Assembly: GCA_032433765.1 (NCBI GenBank)
Contig: JAVIAB010000059.1
Coordinates: 55,947,103 to 56,011,102, forward strand
Direction: 5' to 3'
Source: Megaustenia siamemsis
Taxonomy: Eukaryota > Mollusca > Gastropoda > Stylommatophora > Ariophantidae
Length of the DNA: 64,000 nt
The position numbers were made by a program, and so were the translations under genes. The stretch's first letter is position 1, and the number at the start of each line of letters is the position of its first letter. Below are positions 30,577 to 41,469 of this stretch, in pieces. The notes beneath the pieces are model-generated. The model was given only the letters and a program-made list of their open reading frames with translations, had not been told where the DNA came from and made no database searches.

Positions 30577-31275
30577 TTAGATGTATGGACTAGATATGAA
30601 TATCAAAAAGACTAAAACTATGATCATAAACAAAGAAAATACTCAAAACCCACAAGTGGATATCAAAATTGAAGGAATAGACCTTGAGACAGTTCAGACT
30701 ATAACTACCTTGGACATACTATAACCAGTGATGGAAAATGTACAACTGAAATAAACAAAGAATAGGAATGGCAAAAAGTAATTTTAATGTCATGAAGGAC
30801 ATACTAACATCAAAACAATAACACCAGAGCTAAACTAAGAATAGCAAAATGTTACATCTTCTCAATATTCCTATATGGTGCTGAAACATGGACATTAGAC
30901 AAGAAAACAGAACAGAGAATTGAAGCCTTTGAAATGTGGATATATAGAAGAATAGGTAGAATTGGATGGAAGGAAAGAAAACAAACGACAAAGTCTTAAA
31001 ACAACTAAAATGAAAAGAGAACTTCTGAACACAATTAGAACAAGACAAATGCGATTCTTAGGCCATGTTAAAAGACACAACAGCCTACTGAAAGTGATCC
31101 TGGAGGGAAAATACAAGGTAAAAGAGGCAGAGGCAGACCAAGATTAACATGGACGAGTAACATCAAAAGATGGACAAATCACCGATGACAATCTGCACCA
31201 TCAAAGCAAGAGATAGAGCAAAATGGCGCTCCATGGTAGCCAACCTTCGTTGCGGAGCTGGCACTCAATGATGAT
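30577..31275 (+). mobile_element. LINE-F fragment (RT end and C-terminus)
   Basis: Decayed RT remnants: GLDMNIKKTKTMIINKEN, later MRFLGHVKRHNSLLKVILEG and KRGRGRPRLTWTSNIKRW. It ends GGCACTCAATGATGATGATG. Antisense to LRR-B, in its intron 1. A second copy of the end lies at 47335-47650. Confidence 0.85.
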
Positions 31276-31489
31276 GATGAATTAGATGTGGTGGATGTTA
31301 AAATCATAAAGGAAATTAAAAAACAGCTGGAAATATAATGAGATTCTATAACAAAAAATATCGAATATAAGTATCAATACTTATCATTACAAAGGAATAT
31401 CTTATAGCAAGATAAAGTATAAGCATCGACGCCCTGTGCTGTCAGTGGCCTTCACGAGACAACATAAAAGGAAGCTAGTCCCTTCAGAT

Positions 31490-31546
31490 GAAATGTTTGA
31501 GGAAAGCACTTGAGTGAGCAGAAGAGACAGAATTAGAAATAGTGTC

Positions 31547-31598
<52 letters not shown>

Positions 31599-31872
31599 AT
31601 TGAATCAATTCTGAACAACAAACAGAGACAACTAAATAAAATGGATTGATCATCTGGAAAAAAATCATGTCAAAAGATTAACAAGTGACATATATTGTAA
31701 AAAGCAGATGGAAGAAGAGTCAGTGATAAACCTAGAGAAAGATAGACTGACAACCTCTGAAAAGTGCTATAATGGCAGCAGGTGATACGTTTTGAACCTG
31801 CCAGAAGGGTAAGATTTATAACTGTGTATTTGCCTCGACACCCGAAAGGATATAAGAGGAAAAATGAAGGAA

Positions 31873-31877
<5 letters not shown>
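31490..31877 (+). mobile_element. LINE-I 3' fragment with microsatellite tails
   Basis: Broken frames resemble a LINE C-terminus (RQLNKMDSSGKKS, then GRRVSDKPRERTDNL-like sequence). It is interrupted by a (GA)n run at 31552-31594 and followed by (TA)n and (GA)n at 31877-31930. The family assignment is weak. Confidence 0.5.
31552..31594. repeat. (GA)n microsatellite
   Basis: Pure AG dinucleotide run. Confidence 0.97.
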
Positions 31878-31930
<53 letters not shown>

Positions 31931-31960
31931 AGGAAAGTGTGAGAGGAGAGAGAGAGAGAT
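31877..31960. repeat. (TA)n followed by (GA)n
   Basis: Compound dinucleotide microsatellite at the end of the LINE-I fragment. Confidence 0.97.
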
Positions 31961-32055
31961 AAGAAAAGAGAGAAAGACAGAGACATTGCGACTATAAAAA
32001 CGTCATTAGTAATACAACGTCACCATTAACAGTGATAACCTCTTCCGAAGTAATC

Positions 32056-32352
32056 GACCCTAAACCAAACCCTAACCCTAACCCAAACCCTAACCCTAAC
32101 CCTAACCAAACCTTAACCCTAACTCAAACTCTAACCCTACCCTAACCCAAACCCTACCCAAACCCTAACTCAAACCCTAACCCAAACCATAACCCTAACC
32201 ATAACCCAAACCTTAACCCTAACTCAAACCCTAACCCTACCCTAACCCTAACCCTAACCCAACCCTAACCCTAACTGAAACCCAAACCCTAACTGAAACC
32301 CAAACCCTAACCCTAACTGAACCCAAACCCTAACCCAAACCCTACCCTAACT
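32056..32352. repeat. Interstitial telomere-like (CCCTAA)n tract
   Basis: About 300 bp of CCCTAA units mixed with the variants CCCAAAC, CCTTAAC and AACTCAAAC, which is degenerate animal-type telomere repeat. It lies inside intron 1 of LRR-B, with ordinary sequence on both sides. Confidence 0.95.
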
Positions 32353-32654
32353 GCACAACAAATTAGAATGAGTTCGTGATGACATAGGGTATTATTGTTT
32401 TAATGCCATCTAAGGGAGACCACTTTACCTTATATTTTAAAATAAGAAATAATAAAATACATGAATTTATCAACTCTGTACATGTTCTGTCGAAAACATG
32501 ATTTCCCCTACTAGTATCACCGATGTTTTATTATGTAGCTGATGTAACAGTTTTTATGGAAAAATAAAAAAGTTTGTGTGACCTTGTAGATGCAATCATC
32601 AGCGACGACAACTCGTGCCAGGAGAAATGCTTTCACAACAAACAAGAGTTGCAT

Positions 32655-33057
32655 GTCTTTGATCATTTTCCTGAAACACGGACAAATTTTACAATCATTA
32701 ACCAGTGATACAAATAATAAATGATAATAAACATGCAATCACACAGCAGATACACATCTAAATCAGGTCTACATTTTTTAAATATATCACTGCCTTCTCT
32801 ATAATTTTGTTTATGTAAAACTAGATAGTCTGTATTCATTGTATAATTATTTTGTTGTGTTTGTATACCAGCATTGCTGTTAAAGTGCAATGTAGGTTAG
32901 TACTGTGGCTTCTATATGATAAAACAAGGAGGCAATAGGCAGTGCACAAGCATCGAAGCACAGGTTACAGCTATCAAGGTTATTATTTTGTGAGGGCCAA
33001 TGTGTGGACGAATATTCATTTATAGGAATAGTACAGTACTAATAGAGGTAGAACAAA
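32655..33057. other. No recognisable feature
   Basis: Upstream side of LRR-B exon 1. It would contain the promoter of that gene if it was ever complete. I see no clear TATA box or repeat. Confidence 0.5.
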
Positions 33058-33245
33058 ACATACGATAACCAGCCTTCAATGAGCGTTGAAAGAATACCAG
33101 GCCCAAGAGCCGACAGCACAAAAAGATGGATTAATGGAATATTAGTAACTGTAGAAAAAATAATCAAAGTATACCAACAGAGGAGCCAAAGACTGCAAAC
33201 TATATCTCTCCAAGGCGTTAAAAAAATGAATAGGGAAAGAATATA
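33058..33245 (+). mobile_element. LINE-B 3' fragment
   Basis: CAATGAGCGTTGAAAGAATA to CTCCAAGGCGTTAAAAAAATG matches the LINE-B 3' end with substitutions. It ends at the AT-rich array. Confidence 0.75.
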
Positions 33246-33279
33246 TGAATACACGAAGAAACAACTATTTACAATTATT

Positions 33280-33360
33280 TTGTTTTCATATATTCGTGTT
33301 TTCATATATTCGTGTTTTCATATATTCGTGTTTCCATATATTCGTGTTTTCATATATTTC
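33280..33360. repeat. 16-bp array, sense block
   Basis: Units of TGTTTTCATATATTCG. The complement of this unit is repeated at 33440-33640. Confidence 0.9.
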
Positions 33361-33439
33361 ATATACACAGGGCTCTGACTGAAGCTAAGTAGAAAATATA
33401 TATGTAATCATCATACATTTGTTTGTTGTCTTGTAATGC

Positions 33440-33640
33440 TGAATATATGAATACAGGAATATATGAAAACACGAATATATGAAAACACGAATATATGAAT
33501 ACAGGAATATATGAAAACAAGAATATATGAATACACGAATATGTGTAAATAAGAATATATGAATACACTAATATATGAAAACAAGAATGCATGAATACAA
33601 GAATATATGAAAACAAGAATGTATGAAAGCACGAAGAAAC
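33440..33640. repeat. 16-bp array, inverted block
   Basis: Units of ATATATGAAAACACGA and ATATATGAATACAAGA, complementary to 33280-33360. Transcribed together they could pair. Confidence 0.9.
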
Positions 33641-33804
33641 AAGATAAGAAGGTTTGACCAGATTATTCGTGGAAAAAAATAGACAACAAGCACTAGGGTA
33701 ATAGGACATCAAGGTAACAACCACAGATACAAGAAATAGATTGATGATATATAAGATACACTAGACAACGACAATTACGAGAATACGACATCAGGGTGGC
33801 AGCC

Positions 33805-33866
33805 ACACACGCGCACGCACACACACACACACGCACACACGCACGCACGCACACACACACACACAA
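33805..33866. repeat. (CA)n/(CG) microsatellite
   Basis: CA repeat with interspersed CG steps. Confidence 0.95.
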
Positions 33867-34124
33867 ATAGTTTGATGGCATATTAGAGACACCGAAAGAC
33901 AGTAGCAGGAAAGAGAAACAGAATAATTTTTTTTAAATCACAAATTGTCTCCATTGACGCTTATTAGAGAATAAAGAAGGAGCGAGGAAGAAACACGAAC
34001 AAATAAATTGCGTTTATTTGTGAAATCATTGTGTGTGGTATCGGTTGTTATTCATCATCATCATGTGCCATGTCGATCAATTGGCGAAGTCAATACTGAC
34101 AGTCAGGGTCTCCTGAAACATCCG
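33867..34124. other. No clear gene
   Basis: Includes CATCATCATCATGTGCCATG near 34055, possibly a remnant LINE 3' end on the minus strand, too diverged to call. Confidence 0.4.
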
Positions 34125-34800
34125 TCATAGTTCTTTCCAAGATGTTGAATACGACAGGACGATGTTAGCACCTTTGTCATGATTCTTTCCTGTTGAATAC
34201 AACAAGACGATGTTAGCACCTTTGTCATGATTCTTTCCAAGATGTTGAATACGACAGGACGATGTTAGCACCTTTGTCATGATTCTTTCCAAGATGTTGA
34301 ATACGACAGGACGATGTTAGCACCTTTGTCATGATTCTTTCCAAGATGTTGAATACGACAGAATGATGTTAGCACCTTTGTCATGATTCTTTCCAAGATG
34401 TTGAATACGACAGGACGATGTTAGCACCTTTGTCATGATTCTTTCCAAGATGTTGAATACGCTAGGACGATGTTAGCACCTTTGTCATGATTATTTCCAA
34501 GAATGTTTAATATGTTGAATACGACAGGACAAAAGTTAGCAGTCTTGTCATGATTCTTTCCAAGATGTTGAATATGATAAGACAAAGTTAGCAGTCTTGT
34601 CATGATTCTTTCCAATTTGTTGTATACGATAAGATAAAGTTAGCAGCTCTGTCATGATTCTTTCCAAGATGTTGTATACGATAAGGTAAAGTTAGCAGCT
34701 CTGTCGTGATTCTTTCCAAGATGTTGTATACGATAAGGTAAAGTTAGCAGCCCTGACATGATTTTTTCCAAATGTTGTATACGACAGGAGAAAGTTAGCA
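34125..34800. repeat. 52-bp minisatellite, about 12 copies
   Basis: Units with TTGAATACGACAGGACGATG and TTAGCACCTTTGTCATGATT and CTTTCCAAGATG. Early copies are homogeneous, and later ones drift to GTATACGATAAGGTAAAG. Confidence 0.95.
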
Positions 34801-35217
34801 GCCTTAACTCTAACTTTTCCTCGGAACCAGTCCTCTAACTTTCCACTGACAAGTTTTGATCTTGTAGCGTTGTCGTATATATGTTTTATACTATGCACTA
34901 TGTCTGAACCGAAGTTGTACATCATCTTTACCCATAGGACTGCAACCAAACTCTGTATAAAATGCTTTCCTGGCGCCTATAAACACATGATATACCAGGC
35001 CAACTAGAAAGTATTAAATAAGAACACGGTCACAGTACTTACCTACCAGATGTGAATACCCACAGTGATGGCATTAACAGAGATAACAATGAACAGAGAG
35101 TCCCCCTTTTCAGGGCAGCTCATTTGTCTATGCTTCGATGTTTCCACGCTGTTTCTTATCTTCCAACGGTTGGCAAAGTGCGTGCATGAACTTTTATTAC
35201 TATCTTGAAGACATTAT
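34801..35217. other. No recognisable feature
   Basis: No gene or repeat recognised upstream of SINE-1. Confidence 0.5.
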
Positions 35218-35483
35218 GGGAGCCTCGATAGCTCAGTGGTTAGTGAACTGGACTACCACGGACAAGGGGTAGGGTTCGATCCCAACCGACGGCTTCCGGG
35301 TTCACCCAGCCTTAAACGGGTACCGGATTTTTTTCTGGGAAAGTAAAGCAGCACGGGCGTAATACCGACCACATTACTCCAAAAATCATGTGCTGAAGGT
35401 CTGTAAAATATAGGGTCACTAACACCATATTTCCCTATACGGCACTTGGCGTGACGGGGGTACTTTACTTTACTTTACTTTGA
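35218..35483 (+). mobile_element. SINE-1, full-length tRNA-derived element
   Basis: The best copy of the family. The tRNA-like head has box A TAGCTCAGTGG (35229-35239) and box B GGTTCGATCCC (35273-35283), the internal RNA polymerase III promoter. A body with GGGTACCGGATTTTT and CGTAATACCGACCACATTAC follows, and it ends in a TTTAC repeat tail. At least eight other copies lie in the window. It is non-coding and would depend on a partner LINE for mobility. Confidence 0.9.
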
Positions 35484-35512
35484 AGACATTATGAAATATG
35501 TGCGACCTGCCA

Positions 35513-35728
35513 GGGCAATCATCGTCATTAAGTACCGGGCCTGCTGGCGTAGGTGATTATGTCTCTCTACAACTTTCGATCATGACAGTTATTTATCTTT
35601 TCTGTTGTTGACCTTCTGCCAAGCCATTCTCTTAAGCTGTCTGGTATCTTTTCTCTTTGCTTCCCTCTATCTCTTCGTCCCTCAATTTTCCCAGTTGTTA
35701 CAATATATTCCAGCTGTTCTCGTCTCAT
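35513..35728 (-). mobile_element. LINE-E 3' fragment, first of a tandem pair
   Basis: Ends in the ATC tail at 35513-35524 and is cut at 35728, where a second LINE-E copy starts in the same orientation. Confidence 0.85.
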
Positions 35729-36800
35729 TCACCATCATCATCAAGTATCGGGCCTGCTGGCGTAGGTGATCATGTCTCTCCACAACTTTCGATCTCGGCA
35801 GCTATTTATCATTTCTGTTGTTGACCTGCCAAGCTATTCTCTTAAGCTGTCTGTTATTTTTTTTCTCTTTGCTTCCCTCTTTCTCGTCGTCCCTCAATTT
35901 CACCAGTTGTTACAATATATTCCAGTTGCTCTCTTCTCATTACATGGCCAAAAAATGATGATTGTTTCTTCCTAATATTGGAAATTAGCTCTCTTTTTGC
36001 TTTGACCTCTCTCAGAACATCTTCATTTCTCTTCTTAGCTGTCCATGGTACTCTCAACATTTTTCTGTAAAACCACATTTCTACAGACTCCAGTGGTTTT
36101 CTTGTTTGTTGTCCTATTTTCCTACTATGTTAAGACTGGCTCTAAAACATTTAAGAACTCTTTTTCTTGTTTCTTTTGTCAAAAATGGATTGCATAGTAT
36201 GTTCCTCATTTTTTTTAAAGCTGCTTTTGCCTGAGCCATTCTGCATCTCACCTCTTTTGTACATCTTCCGTCTGAGGTTAACAAAGTTCCTAAATATTTA
36301 AATTTATTTACCTTTTTTAATATTGTTCCACTTGTCTTCATTTTGCACTGAGGTGATGTTTTTTTCTTTGTTGTTACCATTACCTCTGTCTTTTTGCTAT
36401 TAAGGCTGAGTCCTTTATTTTTGCTTTCTTTCACTATAATGTCCTACATTTCTTGTAACTCATTTTCACTCTTAGCGATTAAGACTGTATCATCAGCATA
36501 CCTTAGATTATTTATGTTATGACCTCAAATTGTTATTCCAGGCATGCCCCTTATGGATCTTAAAATAATCTCACTATAAATATTAAACAAATCTGGTGAA
36601 AGCACACAACCTTGTACCTATTTTATTTGTTGAAACATTCCCAATTGGTTTCCAATTCTTATGGCCGCTGTTTGTTGCCAGTATATGTTCTTTATTATTC
36701 TTAGATCTTTGCTGTCTATGTTTATGCTTTCTAAAATGTTGATTATTTCTTGGTGCTTTACTCTGTCAAATGCCTTGGTGTAATCTATGAAACATAGGTA
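35729..36800 (-). mobile_element. LINE-E, longest copy (RT half, decayed)
   Basis: On the minus strand it reads LCFIDYTKAFDRVKHQEII, then a stop, VQGCVLSPDLFNIYSEIILR and the catalytic LRYADDTVLIA. NKFKYLGTLLTSDGRCTKEV and LRVPWTAKKRNEDVLREVKA follow. Several frame breaks. The 5' part including the endonuclease is missing. Confidence 0.85.
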
Positions 36801-36945
36801 TAGTTGTTCTCTTCTCATTACATAGACATAAAATGATGATTGCTTCTATTAATTTTGGAAATTAGCTCTCTTTTTGCTTTGGTCTTTTTCAGAACGTTTT
36901 CATTACTCTTCTTAGCTGTCCATGGTATTCTCAACATTCTTTAGG
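36801..36945 (-). mobile_element. LINE-E short internal fragment
   Basis: Repeats the GAAATTAGCTCTCTTTTTGC block of LINE-E, joined to the 5' end of the longer copy. It represents a third copy or a rearrangement. Confidence 0.7.
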
Positions 36946-37035
36946 GTGTCATATAGGAGCAGATAATAAAAGTTGCTTATACAATGCAGTCGCCACAAGG
37001 TTCAGGTCTGAACTGTGATTGCACACTTTATATAA

Positions 37036-37039
37036 CACC

Positions 37040-37126
<87 letters not shown>
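37036..37126. repeat. (CA)n then (TA)n microsatellite at the LINE-G 3' end
   Basis: ACAC repeats at 37038-37061 pass into a pure TA run that abuts LINE-G at 37127. The other LINE-G copy also starts at a TA run (22577). Confidence 0.95.
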
Positions 37127-37129
<3 letters not shown>

Positions 37130-39352
37130 CCTTTTCGTCTTGTCAGACGGTCTAGTGGAGGCTATTGCGTATTTTTTTGAGGTATTGTTTTTGCCGAACA
37201 GCTTCTCTCGTGGCTAATTCTACCAATGTTTGACAAACACACGCGGTCACATAATGAACAGGACAGGCTCGCTGGTCCACAGGGTTTACCATCCTTTTTC
37301 ATGAGTCTCTTCTCTTCTAAGTCCTGTCTTAGAACAGTCTCAAATGTTGTTATACCGTTCCTTATACGTGCTCTCCATGATGTGCGATCACTTGCCAGAT
37401 GTTGCCAGTCGTTTTCACAGATGGAGAAGTCTTTCAGAGATGATTTGCAGATATCTCTATATCGTAGTTTAGGTCTGCCGATTTGTCGTTTTCCGTGTTT
37501 TAGCTCGCCATATAGTATTTGCCTAGGAATGCGTTTTTCTTCCATCCGTTGGACATGCCCCAGCCATCTTAGCCTTCGACTTCTGAGCATCGACATGATT
37601 GTTAGGGTCTTAGCACGTTGCAGGACAGTTAAGTTGGTTATTTTGTCCTGCCATTTGATGTGCATTATTTTGCGGAGACATCGCATGTGGAAGACATTTA
37701 GTCTTTTTTCCTGGTTTGAGTATGTTGTCCAGGTTTCGGATCCATATAGTAGTGTGCTAAGCACACAAGTTTGATATATTAAGAGTTTAGTCTTTTGAGT
37801 TAGTTTCGTGTTGTTCCATGCCCGTTTTGTGAGTTTGCCGAAGGTCGTAGCTGCCTTACCAATTCGACAGTTTATTTCTTCATCAAGAGAGATGGTTTGC
37901 GTAACTGTGGATCCAAGATATGTAAATTTCTGTACTGATTAAAGTGGGCAGTCTTTTAGAGTAATAGATATAGGTTTGAAGTCACCTTGATTTAGTATTA
38001 CTGTCTTCTGAACATTAATTGACAGTGAAAAAAGGTCGCATGCTTTATCCAGGTTGTTGATCAGCGACTGTAGGGTGGCCTCACTATGAGCGACTAGGGC
38101 TGCATCGTCAGCAAATAAAATTCTTTAAGTAGGGCAACATTTGTTTTGGTTTTTGCTCTTAGTCGTGCTAGGTTGAACAGTGAGCCATCTGGTCTAGTGC
38201 GAATGTAAATATCTCCTGAGCTGTTTTCGAAGGTGTAATTTAGGAGGGCAGCAAAAAATATACCAAAAGGGTGGGGGCGAGGACACATCCCTGTTTCACT
38301 CCTTTGTTGACTTTGAAATTCTCTGATGGACTCCCATCAAAATGGACTTTGCCATTCATGTCTTCATGGAAGGAAATTATCAGCCTAAGTAATTTAGGAG
38401 GGCAGCCTATGCCTTCTAACACCTTGTAGAGACCATCTCTGTTTACTGTGTCGAATGTCTTTGTGAGATCCACAAAGGCAATATAGAGCGGCATATTTTG
38501 TTCCCGACATTTTTCCTGCAGTTGTCTAAGAGTGAAGATCATATCTATGGTTGATCTCCCGGGTCTGAAACCGCATTGGGACTCGGGAAGCACCCGTTCT
38601 GCAAGTCTATGCAGGCGATTAAGTACGACTCTAGCAAAAGCTTTGCCTGTTGTGCTAAGGAGAGAAATGCCTCTGTAATTGTTGCAGTCACCCCTGTCTC
38701 CTTTATTCTTGTACAGCGTTATAATCTTGGCATTTCTCATATCATGAGGTATTTCTCCGTTTCTCCAGCATTTAATTAGCAGTTTGTATAGGTGTGGAAG
38801 TAGTACGCTTAGGTTGTCCTTTAGTACATCTGTGGGGATGTTGTCATTTCCTGCAGCTTTTCCTCTTGAGAGGGCATTTATAGCGTCGGCAAGTTCGTTC
38901 ATAGTAGGCTCAACATCCAGTTCAAACATTGTAGGATATTTGGGTATTGATTGTGCTAGAGCTGTGTTTGCTGGTCTGTCGTCACTGTATAGATTAGAGT
39001 AGTGTTCAACCCATCTTTGCATTTGTTGTCCCTTGTCAATAATAGGTTCTCCAAACTTGGATTTTAGGGGGGCTAATTTTGTTATTTTTGGTCCAAGGGC
39101 CTTTTTTATATTGTCATGCATGGTTTTTGAGTCGCCCCTGTCTGAGGCTTTCTGTATTTCAGAGCATAGATTGTTCCAGTATTCGTTTGCGCATCTTCTT
39201 GCTTCGCGTTGTAGGGTGGCTTGCGCATGTTTGAGCTGATCCTTGGTGATTTGATTGGGATTATTATTGAAGTTCAGTAAAGCCTTTTTCTTATTAGCTA
39301 TTAGTGGGTCTAGTCTTGCTGCATTTTCTTCGACCCAGTCGTATATATATAT
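37127..39352 (-). mobile_element. LINE-G, near-complete RT-bearing element
   Basis: Minus-strand LINE truncated on its 5' side at a (TA)n tract (39341-39353) beside the mariner. It covers the linker, RT, C-terminal region and zinc finger. 37127 is its 3' end. Confidence 0.88.
37162..39340 (-). pseudogene. LINE-G reverse transcriptase with C-terminal zinc finger (frameshifted)
   Basis: Starts inside the linker (WVEENAARLDPLIANKKKAL). RT blocks are NNYRGISLLSTTGKAFARVV, PESQCGFRPGRSTIDMIFTL, IAFVDLTKTFDTVNRDGLYK and GVKQGCVLAPTL. A shift near 38245-38285 leads to GIFFAALLNYTFENSS, and another shift to the catalytic ILFADDAALVAHSEA around 38110. A stop-containing stretch follows. The C-terminus is open from 37764, with LYGSETWTTYSNQEKRLNVF, LRWLGHVQRM and a C2HC finger CSLC..H..C. 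The first RT aspartate is kept (FVDLTKTFD), so it decayed recently. Confidence 0.85.
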
Positions 39353-39357
39353 ACTGA

Positions 39358-40688
39358 AGGGAGGTCAAAAAGTAATGCACACCAATTTTTTTCTCGGAAA
39401 CTATTCGGGCAAAATGTGTGAAATTTTCACAGATTGTAGCTGAACATTCCCTTTACATTACCTATTTTTCAACATAATCTCCGTCCAAGCGTATTGCCTT
39501 ACGCCAACGCGAAACTAGGTCATGAATGCCTCGTTTGTACCAAGTTTTGTCCTGCTCGCGTAGCCATTTTTTTAACTGCACGGATCACATCCTCATCATC
39601 AAAGTGTTTCCCACGCAGGAATTTTTTGAGTGGTCCAAACAGATGGAAATCTGAGGGAGCCAGATCAGGGCTGTAAGGAGGATGGGGCAGTACAGTCCAA
39701 CCAAATTTGTTGATTGCTTCCCGTGTTACCAGACTTGTGTGAGGGCCTGCATTGTCATGTTGAAGCAACAAATCTGCAGATGGCTTATTAGGCCGAACTC
39801 TTTGGAACCGATTTTTGAGTTTTGTCAGTGTATTGATGTAAGCTGTCGAGTTGATTGTCTCACCTCTTGTCATTACATCAACAAGAATCACACCATCAAT
39901 GTCCCAGAAGACAGTGATCATCACCTTTCCGGCTGATGGAGATGTTTTGAATTTTTTTCTTTTTGGTGACTGCGGATGATGCCATTCCATTGACTGCATT
40001 TTTGTTTCAGGCTCATAATAATGTGCCCACGTTTCGTCACCGGTAACAATTTTTGACAAAAACAATTCTCCTTCAACACCGAAACGCTCCAACAATTCAG
40101 AACAGAATGTTTTCCTTTGAACTCTGTGATCATTTGTTAGGCACCGAGGAACCCATCGAGCGCAAATCTTTGAATATCCGAGAGTTTTAAAAATTGCGAT
40201 TGCACTTCCCTTGCTGACTGTAAGCTGCAATGCCAATTGCTGACTAGTGATACGCCTATCCTTACGAACACCGGGCATCAGCCCGGTTTAACGTGTCTGT
40301 GCTGGTAGCCGAGGCAACACGTCCAGAACGCGGTAAATCATGCAGCTCCAATCGTACACTTTCTGCAGCTTTAATTCTCTGAACCCAGCGACTAACTGTG
40401 CTCCTATCGACTGCAGAACATTCGTACACTGCACACAGTCGTTTATGAATGTTTGCCACAGTTTCTTTTTCCGCAACCAGAAATTCTATGACAATTCGCT
40501 GTTTGTAACGGACATTGTTGACAAGCTCCATTTTAACGGTTCATAGATTGCGTAATATCTATCAGAATGCTGTGCAATTTGGTGCACATAATTGGAACAT
40601 GTCATATTCCAAGTGTGCAAAATTTCATATTCATATCTTTATTATTAGCCGAGAAAAAAATTGGTGTGCATTACTTTTTGACCTCCCT
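39358..40688 (-). mobile_element. mariner transposon with 40-bp terminal inverted repeats
   Basis: The 40 bp at 39358-39397 (starting AGGGAGGTCAAAAAGTAATG) match the complement of 40649-40688 perfectly. The element is flanked on both sides by (TA)n runs, so it inserted into a TA microsatellite. One decayed transposase gene lies inside. Confidence 0.95.
39462..40531 (-). pseudogene. mariner DD34D transposase (two frameshifts)
   Basis: About 356 codons if the frames are joined. The N-terminal helix-turn-helix region (40262-40531) has RIVIEFLVAEKETVANIHKR and DRSTVSRWVQRI. A one-base shift near 40270 moves to the frame with RRITSQQLALQL. The catalytic core shows VTGDETWAHYYEPETK, LLQHDNAGPHTS and HPPYSPDLAPSDFHLFGPLK. 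The second and third aspartates are 34 residues apart, the mariner signature. A second shift in an A-run near 39573 precedes the true C-terminus with DKTWYKRGIHDLVSRW and a stop at 39462-39464. All catalytic residues are present. Only the frame is lost. Confidence 0.92.
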
Positions 40689-40690
40689 AC

Positions 40691-40726
<36 letters not shown>

Positions 40727-41127
40727 GGAAACTCTTTATGCAGAGCTTCGCAGCAGACAGGAGATAATCTGATCATCAGAAGACCCCCGCCCCCTTGTAT
40801 AGGAAGTGTTTCGACCTTTTAGCTTCTTGACATTCTAAGGGAGATCAGCCCGCCTGGGCCATGACTCCCAGGTGTCGACCTACAGCTGCAATGAACTTAT
40901 AAAATATTCGGCACAGAATAACTACACGTATTCTACACAACACTTCTGGTCGAATCTACCGTCTCTACCCGATCGTATACTAAACTGTCTTAACTTTAAC
41001 CCGCCACATTGACGTCCTCTCCGCGGAGGCAGCAGCCTATAATGGCATGTTTTTGGAACGTCCTTTTGTATAGACTCGTGTACATGCTGCTGTTTTCGCT
41101 TTTTTAAAAATATATATTGTAAATTAA
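40689..41127. other. (TA)n then unrecognised sequence
   Basis: A TA run at 40690-40722, then ordinary sequence to SINE-1. I could not identify the LINE-G continuation expected if mariner had inserted inside the LINE. Confidence 0.5.
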
Positions 41128-41340
41128 GTAAAGAGCCCCGTCACGTCAAGTGGCGTATAGGGAATATGGTGTTAGTGACCATATATTTTACAGACCTTCG
41201 GCACATGATTTTTGGGGCAATGTGGTCGGTATTACGCCTGTGCCTTTTTACTTTCCCAGAAAAAGATCCGGTACCCATTTAAGGCTGGGTGAACCCGGAA
41301 GCCATCGGTTGGGATGGAACTCTCCCCTTGTAGTTTAAAA
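41128..41340 (-). mobile_element. SINE-1 copy
   Basis: Complement of the SINE-1 tail and body: AGTAAAGAGCCCCGTCACG, GGCGTATAGGGAATATGGTG, GGTACCCATTTAAGGCTGGG. The tRNA head is cut. Confidence 0.9.
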
Positions 41341-41469
41341 ATATGTCTATAAATATATAATTCAGTCACGAGAGAAGCTTCTCAGTAGAAATGCACCCTG
41401 CATAAGAGACTAATATATTAATATATTACTGAACTAATCATAACTGCGTGCTTCCAACCATCTATCAAG

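Larger units (their letters stand above)
27773..32654 (-). pseudogene. LRR-B: decayed secreted leucine-rich-repeat gene (three exons)
   Basis: The same three-exon layout as LRR-A. Exon 1 (32583-32654) encodes a signal peptide MQLLFVVKAFLLARVVVA, then DDCIYK, with a weak donor GTCACA. Exon 2 (30420-30526) is 107 nt instead of 108 and encodes ECDCSDLAISCSIKGLSSVP. It is bounded by TTTCCAG and the donor GTAAGT, and one base is missing before LDLD. Exon 3 (27773-29037) follows the acceptor AATCCTCAG and starts FNRITWIPADSLPPNL. It frameshifts near 28613 and at least twice more (around 28330 and 28146), and ends with a readable cap CTCQEKSLQ through DFYVTLSPSCPA. It is 7 nt shorter than its paralogues. 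Introns hold LINE-F, LINE-I, minisatellites and the telomere-like tract. Closest in sequence to LRR-A. Confidence 0.85.

Noticed and set aside
35218..35483. Functional tRNA genes
   Set aside because: tRNA-like heads with box A and box B belong to a SINE with a body and TTTAC tail. The acceptor stem does not close.
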